Source: Paragyromitra xinjiangensis (taxonomy: Eukaryota; Ascomycota; Pezizomycetes; Pezizales; Discinaceae). From it: 64,000 nucleotides of DNA. Each line of letters opens with the position of its first letter. Position 1 is the stretch's first letter. The stretch lies in the NCBI GenBank assembly GCA_038503065.1, contig JBCAMK010000013.1, forward strand, positions 806,001 through 870,000, read 5' to 3'. Of this stretch, positions 12,223-23,308 are shown piece after piece. The notes under the pieces were generated by a model. It was given only the letters and a program-made list of their open reading frames with translations, was not told the DNA's origin and searched no databases. Both the position numbers and the translations under genes were made by a program.

Positions 12223-14361
12223 ATGACGGATACTATCATCCAGCCAGATGTTGCTGCCAATGCTGGGTGAGTTTTTCCACTATATATCGTTTCTTCCCCT
12301 TGTGTCGTCTTTTGGCTTGTCTTAATCTCCTTTGCCGAACGGATTGATGGAATTGAGTTTCGTGAAGAAGGCTGGGTGGAACTGGCTGCCATCGTTTTCT
12401 CCAAAGATCGCAACCGCGGGGGCGGGGTAATTTTGAGTACCTGATACTGATAAGTGATTGCAGCACGGTGGAGCTCAAGGAGAACACAACCATTATTGTT
12501 CTTGGTGCTTCAGGCGATTTAGCGAAGAAGAAGACCGTGTGTACTTGTTCCCTGTGGTTAATATGGATTTCATCAAGGCTGACGGGTTATGTAGTTTCCG
12601 GCTTTATTCGGCCTGGTTAGTAGCTCCCGAAGCCCGGTTTTCGCCCGAGTTAGACACTAGAAGAAAATTTATTGACTCCTCAAACAGCACAGAAACAAAT
12701 TCCTCCCGAAAGATTGCAACATTGTCGGATATGCGCGTACAAAAATGGATGGAAAAGAGTACCTCAACAGAGTCAAGTCCTATATCAAAACACCTATTAA
12801 AGAAATGGAAGAACAGCTCGATGATTTCCTGAAGAAATGCTCTTATGTCTCTGGCCAATACGACCAGGACGAATCTTTTATTAGGCTTCGGGAGCATTTG
12901 GACGACCTCGAGAAAGGGCGACCGGAAAACAACCGAATTTTCTACATGGCATTACCACCTAGTGTTTTCACTACAGTTTCCCAGCATCTAAAAAAAAATT
13001 GTTACCCCCAGAAAGGTATTGCGCGTTTGATTGTTGAGAAACCATTCGGGAAGGACCTTCAAAGCTCCAGGGAGCTTCAAAAAGCGCTCGAGCCAGACTG
13101 GAAGGAGGAGGAAATCTTTCGGATTGATCATTACCTTGGAAAGGAGATGGTCAAAAATTTACTCATCCTCAGATTTGGCAATGAGTTCTTTGGCGCCACC
13201 TGGAACAGAAATCATATCGACAATGTTCAGGTTCGTTGGGTTTTGGGCAAATCAAGAACTTCAGCCTCGTTTCTGACTTTGTTAGATTACGTTTAAGGAA
13301 CCTTTCGGGACGGAAGGTCGTGGGGGATATTTTGACGATTTTGGCATCATTCGTGATGTTATGCAGAATCGTTTGTTAACCTCGTCTATGATTGTAAGAG
13401 TGAAGGAAACTGACGTTTGGGCATCAGATTTGCTTCAAGTGTTAACAATTATCGGGATGGAGCGCCCAATCTCTTTTTCAGCTGAAGACATCCGTGATGA
13501 GAAGGTGTGAGATGCCATTTATTCTTATTAGAATGCCTGCCTAATACTACCTTATAGGTTCGTGTACTTAGAGGAATCCCTGCCATCGAACCGAAGAACG
13601 TTATCATCGGCCAGTATGGGAAATCACTTGATGGAAGTAAGCCTGGATATCTGGATGATGAAACTGTCCCAAAGGACAGCAGGTGCCCTACATTCTGTGC
13701 CCTTGCTGTTTACATCAAGAATGAAAGATGGGACGGAGTACCGTTTATCCTTAAAGCTGGCAAAGGTAACTATAAATTATCCCACACTACGCGGTAGCAG
13801 GAAGGCTAACTATCTCAAAAGCTTTAAACGAGCAAAAGACCGAGATCAGAATTCAGTTCAAGGATGTCACCAGTGGAATTTTCAAAGACATCCCTCGCAA
13901 TGAGCTTGTCATCCGCGTCCAGCCCAATGAGAGTGTTTACATCAAGATGAACTCTAAGCTTCCTGGTCTTAGTATGCAGACCGCCGTGACCGAGCTTGAT
14001 CTCACTTATAGACGCCGCTTCAGCGACCTCAAGATTCCTGAGGCGTATGAAGCTTTAATCCTGGATGCTTTGAAGGGTGACCACTCCAATTTCGTTCGCG
14101 ACGATGAATTGGATGCTAGTTGGAGAATTTTCACCCCTCTACTTCACTATCTTGACGAGAATAAGGAGATCATCCCTATGGAATATCCCTACGGTTAGTC
14201 ACGGCGAACAGTACATTTGATGCTTTTGATGTCTAACCTTGGTTGCAGGTTCGCGCGGGCCGGCTGTGTTGGATGACTTCACTGCCTCTTATGGTTATAA
14301 GTTCAACGATCTTGCAGGATACCAATGGCCAGTTCAGAGCACTGTCCCCAACAAGCTCTAG
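12223..14361 (+). CDS. ZWF1: glucose-6-phosphate 1-dehydrogenase
   Basis: Cytosolic NADP-dependent dehydrogenase that opens the oxidative pentose phosphate pathway (glucose 6-phosphate to 6-phosphogluconolactone). Nine exons: 12223-12266, 12464-12536, 12595-12615, 12688-13230, 13286-13370, 13428-13504, 13558-13765, 13822-14193, 14249-14361; 511 codons, the usual fungal length. Visible landmarks are the nucleotide-binding [10 protein letters not shown] near residue 30, [10 protein letters not shown], the catalytic RIDHYLGKE (about residues 205-213), [28 protein letters not shown], and the C-terminal [11 protein letters not shown] and YGYKFND. Exon 3 is only 21 nt and encodes FPALFGL exactly. 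The start is the first ATG and gives a short leader before [17 protein letters not shown], as in other fungal enzymes. No frame damage is seen. Confidence 0.96.
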
Positions 14362-14956
14362 ACAATAGGAGCTAGTGTACTATGTGATGATATGATATAA
14401 ATGTTTCTTTGCAAATAGTCCACAGGTCTTCGTGACGAACCCCCGCGGGATTTTTTGGACGTGTTGGCGGCTGTTTTGAATTCCCATCCCTTTCAACTGT
14501 TACAAATATCTTTTCTTGGGTCTTGGTTTTCGCTATTTGGTTGGACCTTTGTCTTTGCGCCAAACTTCCCTTTCTTTTTTTCTCATAAGATGCTTTAAAC
14601 AATTTATTTGTTCTAAGATTCCTGGATGGTGAACGGACTTTGCCGAGACAGTGACGTAACCTACGTTACCCGACCGTCAGTAAATCCCATGCCTCCAAGG
14701 GTCAACGCGACATAGTAGGAGTCTGAGTAGATTCAAACCATTCGTTTCGTCTAGTTTTTCTTCTAGTTAATCTTGTTACTTCCTATTCATTCCCTTTGAC
14801 CCCAAAACCCCTTAAATCTTCACTCTAGACTTTGCCTCGAAGTTTTCTTTTTTTTTTGCCGCATGCGGCTGTTACCAATCTCCTGGATTGTGTACTTTCA
14901 ACTTATTCTCGCGACAATACAAAGCTAAGAACATCAGAGGCTTGAGTGATTAGTTC
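14362..14956. other. intergenic, G6PD 3' side to symporter promoter
   Basis: About 600 bases without a gene. Poly-pyrimidine tracts (14740-14860) precede the symporter start and are the likely promoter and 5' leader. Nothing else is recognised. Confidence 0.5.
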
Positions 14957-17344
14957 ATGGCAGCGACATGGAGTGGAAAGCCTTCTATCAAAGGCCCGAC
15001 CGATACAGTGCGTATGATACTATTGACAGTGTGGTTGGTGGCCCCGTTTTACCGGAATGGTGGATTGTGCTGATAATCCGTAGCCTTACGGGTGTACAGC
15101 TAGTTTGGAGCGTTGAAATGTCTTGTTAGTTTATACTCTGCCCTGTTGGCCCAACTCGCAGTAGCGTTCCTCGAAGGCCAACTCTCATTCCTGGATTGAC
15201 TGCGAAAGTGTTTGCGGTGTTTGCATAATAGACAGCTTTATTGTTGGCTCCGAGGACTTCAAAGAAAAGCTCTGGCCAATATTTGTCGAGACGTTACTAC
15301 CGGGCGCTCTTCGAATACAGATTTTCGATAATTTTGGCTAATTCCATTATCTCCTTCCAGATTGTGCTCCCTACTTGCTCTCGCTTGGCTTAACGAAGTC
15401 CCTTATGAGTTTAGTCTGGGTCGTAGGGCCCATGGCCGGGCTTTCCCAGCCAGTTGTCGGTGCGATTGCAGACAGATCCCGCTCACGATGGGGCAGGAGA
15501 CGACCATTGATGGTCATTGGAAGCACAATAGTTGCAATGGCGCTATTAATATTGGGCTGGACCGGAGAGATCGTTGCTTTTTTTCTTGGAGATGGGGATG
15601 CTGTTTGTTGCCAGTTCGCAGAGAACATAATAGCTATAATGCTAACTGTAATAAGGCTAATACAGTTACTATAATTCTTGCAATCGTGGCACTTGCGGTC
15701 GTAGATTTCGCTGTGAATGCAGTGCAGGCGTCCTGTAGAGCACTCATCGTTGACACATTACCTATTCCACAGCAACAGCATGGAAGCGCTTGGGGTGAGT
15801 AATTCTATTCCCTACAGTGATAAAGCTCTCACTGATGGCGATGCAGGTAGCCGAATGATTGCGGTGGGGAATATTGCAGGCTACTTTGCGTAAGTACTCG
15901 ACCATATATTTCCTTTTTTTTCCGTACAAAACGAAAACCAAGACAATAATCTATAGGGGCACAATTGATCTTAAGGGAGTTTTCGGCACTGCCTTGGGTG
16001 ATAGCCAATTCAAGCAGCTGATGAGCCTTGCCGCATTTTGGTTATTATTTTGTATCGTTGTTACTTGTTTTTGCGTAGAGGAACGAGTCCTCATGACTAG
16101 ACGGTGAGTTCAGCACCTGAGACACTGACTCAGCTAATCCTTAGTTTGGTGCCACAGATCTTCAGATCAAGATTCGAGTGTTGCTCAAGTATTTGTCCTG
16201 ATATGGAGAACTTCATGGCATCTCCCAAAGGGTATATGGGATATGTGTGTGGTACTATTTTGGGCCTGGATAGGTATTCAATCTTTCGCACTTGCACTAA
16301 CTATAGATCACAATACTTAAAATTGTCTAGGGTGGTTTCCTTTCATGGTATATAGCACTACATTTGTTGGAGAAGTCCTCAAGCGCTACGACGTGTCCTC
16401 ACAAAAAAGCCTCCAATCCTCCACTGACGTCGTCGGCGACATCGCCCGAGTCGGCAGCATGGCTCTAGTCCTATTCTCATGCGTATCATTGGCTTCGTCG
16501 GTTTTACTCCCGTGGGTTGTGAAATCTCCTGAATCAGATGGACCACATAAACACTCGCTACGTGGCGGGTCGCTAGCGAACTTTCTGAAGGTTGCAGAAC
16601 CCTTTAGGCCGGGCTTAGCGACTGTGTGGATTGGAGGGCATGTTATGTATGCTGGTTTGATGTTAATGACGTTGTTCGTATCAACGGTGAGTTGGGCGAT
16701 GGTGTGTGTGGCGCTCAGTGGGGTGGCTTGGTCGTTGATGACTTGGGTAAGCTATCTATCTTCTTCGTCAATACGGAGCTGGCCTGTTGATTAGATTTCA
16801 AGGCACCGTTTAGTATTGTTGGGGAAGAGATCAATCGGCTGAGCGACAGCGGGTTTGCTAATGGTATGCGCCACCGACGACGATCCAATGGTACCTACAT
16901 AAACCTAGATCACCAAAACTTTGAATATGACGAGGATGTGGAGATGGAGATGGAGATGGAGATGGAGATGGACGGGACCTCGATGTCTGGTGTTGCCGTT
17001 CCGGCCGCCGTCAATCCGGAAGCCCATGCGTCTGATGAACTTGCAGGAGTCTAGTAAGTTGGAATTGATATTCTCAGACGGAGTCTGACATTGCTTGTTC
17101 GAGTGCTGACAAAGATAGCCTTGGGATTCTGAACGTATTTGCGTGCCTGCCTCAATTTGTAGGGTCGTTTATATCATTTGTTGTGTTTTCCATACTTGAA
17201 CCAGGGAAGAGCCCGGAGTTCACCGAGGGAGGCGGGGTCGGGCCTCCAAAGGTCGGCGTCAATGCTATAGCGGTTTGCATGGGGATTGGAGGGATTTCTA
17301 CCTTAATTGCTGCCCATTATACGATGAGATTTAAGCATCGTTGA
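14957..17344 (+). CDS. sucrose/alpha-glucoside:H+ symporter (GPH/SUT family)
   Basis: Plasma-membrane 12-helix sugar:proton symporter of the glycoside-pentoside-hexuronide group, related to plant SUT proteins and fission yeast Sut1. Ten exons: 14957-15033, 15084-15124, 15361-15602, 15656-15794, 15847-15889, 15957-16103, 16158-16273, 16331-16746, 16803-17053, 17119-17344; 565 aa. Diagnostic blocks: VQLVWSVEMSYCAPYLLSLG (helix 1-2), DRSRSRWGRRRP (the conserved loop after helix 2-3), RALIVDTLP, AWIGWFPFMVYSTTFVGE, and LNVFACLPQFVGSF near the C-terminus. A cytosolic loop in exon 9 carries an EM dipeptide run made by repeated GAGATG (about 16940-16970). The 236-bp second intron is longer than the others. 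Exon joins were chosen by phase and family similarity; the exon 3/4 join is the least certain. The substrate (sucrose, maltose or similar) cannot be read from sequence. Confidence 0.88.
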
Positions 17345-17772
17345 GTCGGAGGAATAATTAAACTACTGTACAGTCCATGTATTCTGTTAACGAGATAATA
17401 GAAGTTGCTGTATAATCTGTATTCATATTATTTTATGGTTGAGGCCGAGAAGAGGAGAGCCAAGACTGCAATGATCCCTGAGATGTGACTACCGCACGCT
17501 TTCAGATCTCAATGATGATCCATGATCAACGTTCAAATAAGCTCGCCAAGCAACAAGGATAGGCTCACCCCGTGACTAAACAACAACGAAACATTTGGTC
17601 AAAAGTCCACGACTCCCCTCCCCACGCTTGATTGGAATTGATTGATAACTATCCCTCTGGAGGCGACCAAGCGGGGAAACAATTCGACACTCGAGTTCGG
17701 GACATAAGTCGCAGTTCTGGAGAGGATTTTACGGACGAAAAAAAAAAAGAGATTTGGTGTCCCTGCCTTAGA
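17345..17772. other. intergenic, symporter to homoserine kinase
   Basis: About 430 bases; no gene. It should contain the symporter 3' UTR and the homoserine kinase promoter. A 12-base A run lies at about 17740. Confidence 0.5.
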
Positions 17773-19203
17773 ATGATCACTATCAGTAAGCCTTTTTGGT
17801 TTTGGTTTTGGTTTTGATTTCGATTTTGGCTTTAATTTTGATGTCTGCTGTGCTGGATTGGAGTCTCTTCCTGAAGAGAATTTAAGAATTTGGAGAATAG
17901 AAAAAAATGGCTGACTTGGAGATTCCCCAAAGAGGTTCCTTGTTCTTCTGCCAACATTGGTAGGAACCCCTCCCTTCCTATTTATTTCTTGCATATCCCC
18001 TCTGCCCGGTGTCGGAATACTCCTTTTGCGAGGCTGACGTTCGATATGCGCCTGTGCATGGTGTCTCCGCAATTTGACAGGCCCTGGATTTGACGTGGTA
18101 GGTCTATCGCTCTCTATCTGGCTCGAGTTGCAAGTCACCTTCCATCCCGCAATCACATCATCCACCCACCCTCTTAACTGTCGCATTACCTACGAAGGCG
18201 AGGGCGCCGACCATGTCCCTCTGAATGCCGAACATAACCTCATCACCCGCACCGCCATTTATCTCCTCAAATGCCACTCCCAACGCTTCTTCCCCTCGGA
18301 AACTCATGTCCACATCGTCAACCCGATCCCACTTGGCCGTGGGCTTGGCTCCTCTGGTGCCGCAGTTGTTGCCGGTGTGATGCTAGGTAATGCAGTCGGG
18401 GAGCTCGGTCTCAGCAAGGATCGCATGATGGACTACTGCCTAATGATTGAACGCCACCCAGACAACGTCATGGCGGCTATGTTCGGTGGCTTCGTTGGCA
18501 GCTACCTGAAGGAGCTAGATCCAGCAGATATGGAACGAAAAGAGATCCCGTTGGCAGAGGTACTGCCCGAACCAGCAGGAGGGGAGGATACAGGGCTAGA
18601 GCCTCCGGAGCCACCTTTGGGTATTGGTCATTACATTAAGTTTGGATGGGCAAAAGAAATCAAGGCAATTGCAATTATCCCCCAGTTTGAAGTGTCAACG
18701 GCGACAGCAAGGAGTGTTTTGCCAAAGATGTACTCAAAGGAGGACTTGGTAAGTGATGGAGTGTGGTTGTGGGGGGAGACTTATGTTGACAGGCATGTAG
18801 ATCTTCAACCTACAGAGACTCGCGGTTCTCACGACGGCATTGACCAGGTCCCCGCCTGACGCAGACCTGATCTTTCAGGCAATGCAAGACAAAGTCCATC
18901 AGCCATATCGTAAAGGATTGGTATATTTCCACCCCCCTACACACTAGGTCCCCCAAACTCTGATAGAAATTTCTGTAGATTCCTGGGCTTCCTGATATCC
19001 TCGCATCCGTCACCCCCAAATCCCACCCAGGTCTTCTTGGGATCTGCCTCTCAGGTGCTGGCCCCACTATCCTCGCATTGGCTACTCATAATTTTGAGAG
19101 CATTGCGGGTGAGATTTTAGCGCGGTTCAAGCAGGAGGAAGTTACGTGTGATTGGAAAGTACTTGAGCCAGCTTACGAGGGGGCACAGGTAATCGTTTCG
19201 TGA
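17773..19203 (+). CDS. THR1: homoserine kinase
   Basis: GHMP-family kinase that phosphorylates homoserine with ATP on the way to threonine. Five exons: 17773-17785, 17933-17959, 18081-18748, 18801-18920, 18979-19203; 350 aa. The first two exons are 13 and 27 nt; together they give MITIKVPCSSANIG, which continues as GPGFDVVGLSLS, the expected family N-terminus. The GHMP ATP loop PIPLGRGLGSSGAAVVAG is near residue 97, followed by IERHPDNVMAAMFGG and the C-terminal LSGAGPTILAL. Intron 1 contains a TTTTGG hexamer run (about 17791-17830). Other ATGs near 17841 and 17907 are out of frame or hit stops, which is why the tiny first exon is preferred; this start is inferred. Convergent with the RFC2 gene 400 bp downstream. 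Confidence 0.9.
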
Positions 19204-19605
19204 TTTTGGTATCAGTCTGCCACTTTTAGTTATAGAAAGGTGTGAGATTTCGATGGCTTAAATTATAGAACGCTTAAATAATAATAGAGCACTGTCCTTC
19301 TAGATAGCGATCAAGTCGAAATCCACCATATCAAACACACATGTAGTTAGCAAGGGGAATTCTAGGCCAGTCCAGTGCTTATGAAGGCAATAACTTCCCC
19401 TGTCTATTACCGGTACGGTGCGATCATATAAACCCTAAAAATCTAGCGAGATTTATATTTGCTTGAGCAAATTTACATTGATGAAAAACTTATTCGCTTA
19501 TGTGCATGATATACCGAGCCCCTGAATGACCACTTGTGGCGTAACTGAAAATTTACGGCGCGATGAAACTACATTCTAGGATAAACCGAGACAAAATAGG
19601 TTTTC
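19204..19605. other. convergent 3' intergenic
   Basis: About 400 bases between the stop codons of homoserine kinase (+) and RFC2 (-). AT-rich with AATAATA-like stretches; it should hold both 3' UTRs. Nothing else is recognised. Confidence 0.5.
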
Positions 19606-21039
19606 TTATTTTGCAAGTACTGCCGATATTCTCAGAGTAAGGTCCAAGATCTGTAGGTGTTCGTCTGACCCATCTGCAAGCCGTTTGTCGATCTCGGAGA
19701 AGATCAAAACTATGTCATTTTTTTGTTCTGCTGTCACTACGTCATCGAATATCAACTTGTTGTACAACTGAAAAATAGTTTCATGTCAGCGCTTCAATTC
19801 TCATGCGTGGAGTAAGGTATGATGGCGAACCTGTAAAACGACCTGAGCGGCACTCCATCCATCCGCGATGATATCTTGTACGAGGGTTGAGACTTCAGGG
19901 TAAGTACTCGCGCCCTTTCTATGTTCGCACGCTTTCAGCAATTGATCAATTGTCGTATCGGGTATGACCCCTGCAATCTCCTCGATAGATGTAACAGTGA
20001 TAGGCCTTTCTACCGCCGGACCCTTTTCACTATCGCCTTCACCCATATCCTCATCCCCATCTTTATCCACTCTGATCACCGGGTGTCTGATTGAACTATG
20101 CAATCTCGCCGCACTCTGCAAGTACGTAATAGCCTTCCTGAGATCTCCGTCGCTCACCCTGATCAAGGTATCGATTACACCCTGCTCAACCTCAACTCCT
20201 TCTGCCTTGGCTATTTCCTCAAGTCTTGTCCTTGCATTACTCTCGTCTAGTGGCTTGAACCTAAATTTGGAGCATCTCGACGCAAGTGGGTCTATGATCC
20301 TTGTGACATAATTACAGATCAAACAAAAGCGCGTAATTTTGCTGTACGTCTCCATTGTTCGTCTGAGCGCAGACTGGGCATCCTGCGTCATGGAATCGGC
20401 TTCGTCAAGAATGATGATCTTGTAAGGTGGGCAGGGGTATGTGGAAGATTGAGAGGTAGTAGCGTTGGAGACAGTGATGCGCGCAAAGTCTTTGACTTTC
20501 TCTCGCACGATAGAGATACCCCGCTCGTCGGAGGCGTTGAGTTCGAGAACACGAGTTTTCATGAGGTCGGGGCCATAAAGTTCTTTGGCAAGAGCGAGGA
20601 TAGTAGAGGTTTTACCAGTTCCAGGAGGGCCATAGAAAAGCATGTGGGGGAGCTATGGGTAGATGGTTAAGGCGGTAGACTGGATGGGGGGAGGTAAAGG
20701 ATTTGGTGATTGGACAATGACGGAGATGCCTATGGGGACTGACATTGGAGGATTGGAGGGTACGTTTAAGAACGGTGATAGTGTGGTCTTGAGCAGTAAC
20801 ATCGCTCAAATTTTTAGGTCGGCTTGGAGAGGGAAAAGTTAGAAGGGTGAAAAGATACAATAATATATGATTAAAAGAATGGAAAGAAGGGAGGGGAAGG
20901 GAAGGAAGGGGGGTCACTATTTCTCAACCCAAGGGACTGGTCTTGTTGGATCTTTTGATTTTGAGGTTGAGGGAACAGCATTGTTCTGTGTAGCGGCGGC
21001 GGCAGCTCTACGGGCAGCGACATCAAAGAAAGAAGCCAT
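19606..21039 (-). CDS. RFC2: replication factor C subunit (yeast Rfc2 / human RFC4 type)
   Basis: Nuclear AAA+ subunit of the RFC clamp loader, which opens PCNA at primer-template junctions. Four exons on the minus strand: 21039-20918, 20822-20744, 20652-19831, 19767-19606; 394 aa. The N-terminus [18 protein letters not shown] leads to [19 protein letters not shown], then Walker [11 protein letters not shown], the RFC box [19 protein letters not shown], Walker [22 protein letters not shown] with the arginine finger region, sensor 1 [20 protein letters not shown] and sensor 2 [13 protein letters not shown]. Compared with yeast Rfc2 (353 aa) it has an acidic insertion containing [16 protein letters not shown] after sensor 2. 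Introns are phase-consistent; one splits the Tyr codon of EKYRPK. The start codon is 523 bp from that of the divergent DUF1746 gene. Confidence 0.95.
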
Positions 21040-21057
21040 GGAGAGAGGCTAGAAAGT

Positions 21058-21120
21058 TGGTGGTGGAGGTTGTGGTGGTGGTTGTGGTGGTGGTTGTGGT
21101 GGTTGTGGTGGAGGTGGGAG
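21058..21120. repeat. GGT-rich minisatellite in RFC2 5' leader/promoter
   Basis: About 60 bases built from ggtggtggttgt-type triplets directly upstream of the RFC2 ATG (21039, minus strand). In the transcript orientation it reads as CCA/CAA triplets; the plus strand has many adjacent GG doublets. It is non-coding and within the shared 5' region of RFC2 and the DUF1746 gene. Confidence 0.7.
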
Positions 21121-21562
21121 GACGCGTTTAGACAGACGCGTTAAAAATGCCAAGTCCAGAGCAGATGGTCCAAAGGCACCTGTTTTGGAAAGCTATCCAA
21201 CCCTCATAACGACTTAATTAAATTCTCGATGCAGCAAGAAGCTTCTGGTGCTTATCGAAAAAAAATCACCTGAAAAGCCTGTACATTTACATGTATCTAT
21301 ACCAACCATTCTAGCAACTGCATGTATCTGACGGGACGCCAAGACTACAAAGGCATGACCCAAGCCGTTTGACTTGGTTACTAAGCTGAGCCTGGAATCT
21401 ACTCACCTTCAGATAATCTACAGTCACCTAAGCACATCTTATACCATCTCTCCAAAAAAATAATAAATATAAAATATAAAACTCAAAGTCCCCCCCCCAA
21501 GAGCCCTCAAAACTATCCCCCTTCCCACAACCATAAAAAAATCTCTCTCTTCTTATGATTCA
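21121..21562. other. divergent promoter region RFC2 / DUF1746 gene
   Basis: About 440 bases separating two divergent genes. It holds a TACATGTA palindrome (21288-21295), an A/T tract (21453-21482) and a C run (21490-21498). No gene. Confidence 0.5.
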
Positions 21563-22581
21563 ATGAGCGATGCCGCAGATCAACAGCCCCCCGCTGCAAT
21601 CCCCCCGAACGAGGAACCAAATGATGAGCGATACTCAAAACTCCTGCGCCAGAAGCGCTCAGAGTTCCTCGACCACCTCCTACGCAGTTTGGACATGGTC
21701 GCATATTGTCATTTTTCCTACTTATACTTCTTAGAGTAAACCCCCTCTCTACGTTCTAGGTGGAACTCTGGCAGCTAAACCCTAAATAGTTGCAGTCTAT
21801 TTAAATTTCTTATTCGCTCGGCTGTCCAGCTTAACTTCCTCACCCCAAAACCGCCAAACTTCCCTGTGCAGTCACAGCGACGGCCTGCAATCGTGGCGCT
21901 ATTCGGGAGCACCATATTTTGCTTTTTGTGCCATGTGCTCTCGGCTGCACCTAGTGCAGGGGAGCTGTCGAATGGATATCTTCACGGGGGTTTAATCATA
22001 GACTTTATCGGCCAGGGTGCGCTCTTTTCGTCTTGATTTCTCTGGAACGTGTAATTCTGATTGTGAACCTGCTTGCTTTAGAGGGTCCAATATCAAAGTG
22101 GCGGCTCGTATTTCTGGATGTCGCGATTTTGACCCTACAGTTAATCATGCTTGCGCTTGTTGTATCGAAACAAGATCAGGACACTGTGGACAAACGGACA
22201 GAGGAGCAAAGAATCACTTCGCCGATGCAGGACCTAGATAGCGAAGAGCGGGGGGAGGTACGGCGGCACTCACTCTCTTCAGAGCTAAGTTATAACGGCA
22301 CTGAGTCAGGAGGACAAGTCACCAACCAGCGACAGCAAGGGGAAGAAGCACTGCTAATGGGTGATGAGACCCCGGTAGCAATTGATAGAGGAGAAGCCGA
22401 TCGCGATCGGGAAAGGAGAATCTTTGAACTTACGTCTGGCGAGTTCGTGGCCGCTGAACTGAAAGTCGTGGATGTGGTCAAGGACCAGTGGCGCAAACGC
22501 GCTGCGCGACCAGGGGAAGCTATGCAGAGTGGAGACCCCATAGAAGATACAGATCCGGAGAGGGCCCGAAGACGTCTGTAA
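21563..22581 (+). CDS. DUF1746 protein, Dsc4-like Golgi E3 ligase subunit
   Basis: Three exons: 21563-21735, 21790-22016, 22082-22581; 299 aa. The joined protein reads SLDMVAYCHFSYLYFLDCSL, then KFLIRSAVQLNFLTPK, RRPAIVALFGSTIFCFL and GYLHGGLIIDFIGQEGPISK, the pattern of the fungal DUF1746 domain (N-terminal membrane part, residues about 35-180), followed by a charged tail rich in Glu/Arg/Ser. Both intron phases restore the family sequence (the Asp of FLDC and the Glu of GQEGP are split codons). From memory, fission yeast Dsc4, a subunit of the Golgi Dsc ubiquitin ligase that acts on SREBP and membrane-protein quality control, belongs to this domain family; the functional transfer is an inference. 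The start is the first ATG giving the long frame; an ATG 8 bases upstream (21555) stops after three codons. Confidence 0.8.
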
Positions 22582-23308
22582 AAGAAGTAATTGATAGGAA
22601 TGAAATGTTAGATACCTTGGTTTTTTTGTCGAATCTTTTCCTGTCCCCAGCGATTTTTTCTTGTTCCGTCTCGTTTTGTTTGGGTTGGATTGGGCTAAGT
22701 TGGACGGGAATGTTGCTCTATTGCATGTTCAAAGAGGGATGGCCTGTAAGTACTGGGCAAGCCGGGGGTGAAGAGAGTTGGTCATTATGTGTTATATGTA
22801 AACTATTGAGACAATTAATACATGTACATCTTTACTTTGATGCTCTTCGATGAAATGGTGAGTGGTGCGAAAGTTCCCCACAATCTGGATATCAAGTAGC
22901 TACGTGTAGATCCCGCTGGGAGTTCAGCTTGGGGCTAGTATATAAATTACTCTATTAGGGCCTCATTTAGGAATACATTCTATCCACCGGCTACCTTATA
23001 CTCTTGGCATCACCGTTCTGGCAAATGTGACTGCTATCCCCCCCAAGTAGCCGGCAAAAGCCCTAACCCTTGGCACACACGCACTGCCGTCAGAATCGCG
23101 AAATACTCACACGGCTCAACACCACGGTAGCAACGCCAAACGATAACAAACCACCCAGCAATCAACTCAGCAATCCACGACCGGTCCTGCGGCAATTCTC
23201 CAGTAAGTTCATCTTCTCGCCGCCCCAGCCATTCTTGCGGGGATATCGTTTATTGAGGGCTATTGGAGGAGCTGACCGAAATTTTGGCCTCAGCGACAAC
23301 TAAATACA
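22582..23308. other. intergenic, DUF1746 gene to RPL33 promoter
   Basis: About 730 bases without a gene. Contains TACATGTA at 22819-22826 and the telomere-like box at 23061-23070 upstream of RPL33. Confidence 0.5.
23061..23070. promoter_or_regulatory. CCCTAACCCT box upstream of RPL33
   Basis: The 10-mer CCCTAACCCT lies about 240 bp before the RPL33 ATG. CCCTAA-type boxes bound by Tbf1-like factors drive many ribosomal-protein genes in fungi outside the Saccharomyces group; here this role is inferred from position and motif alone. Confidence 0.35.
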
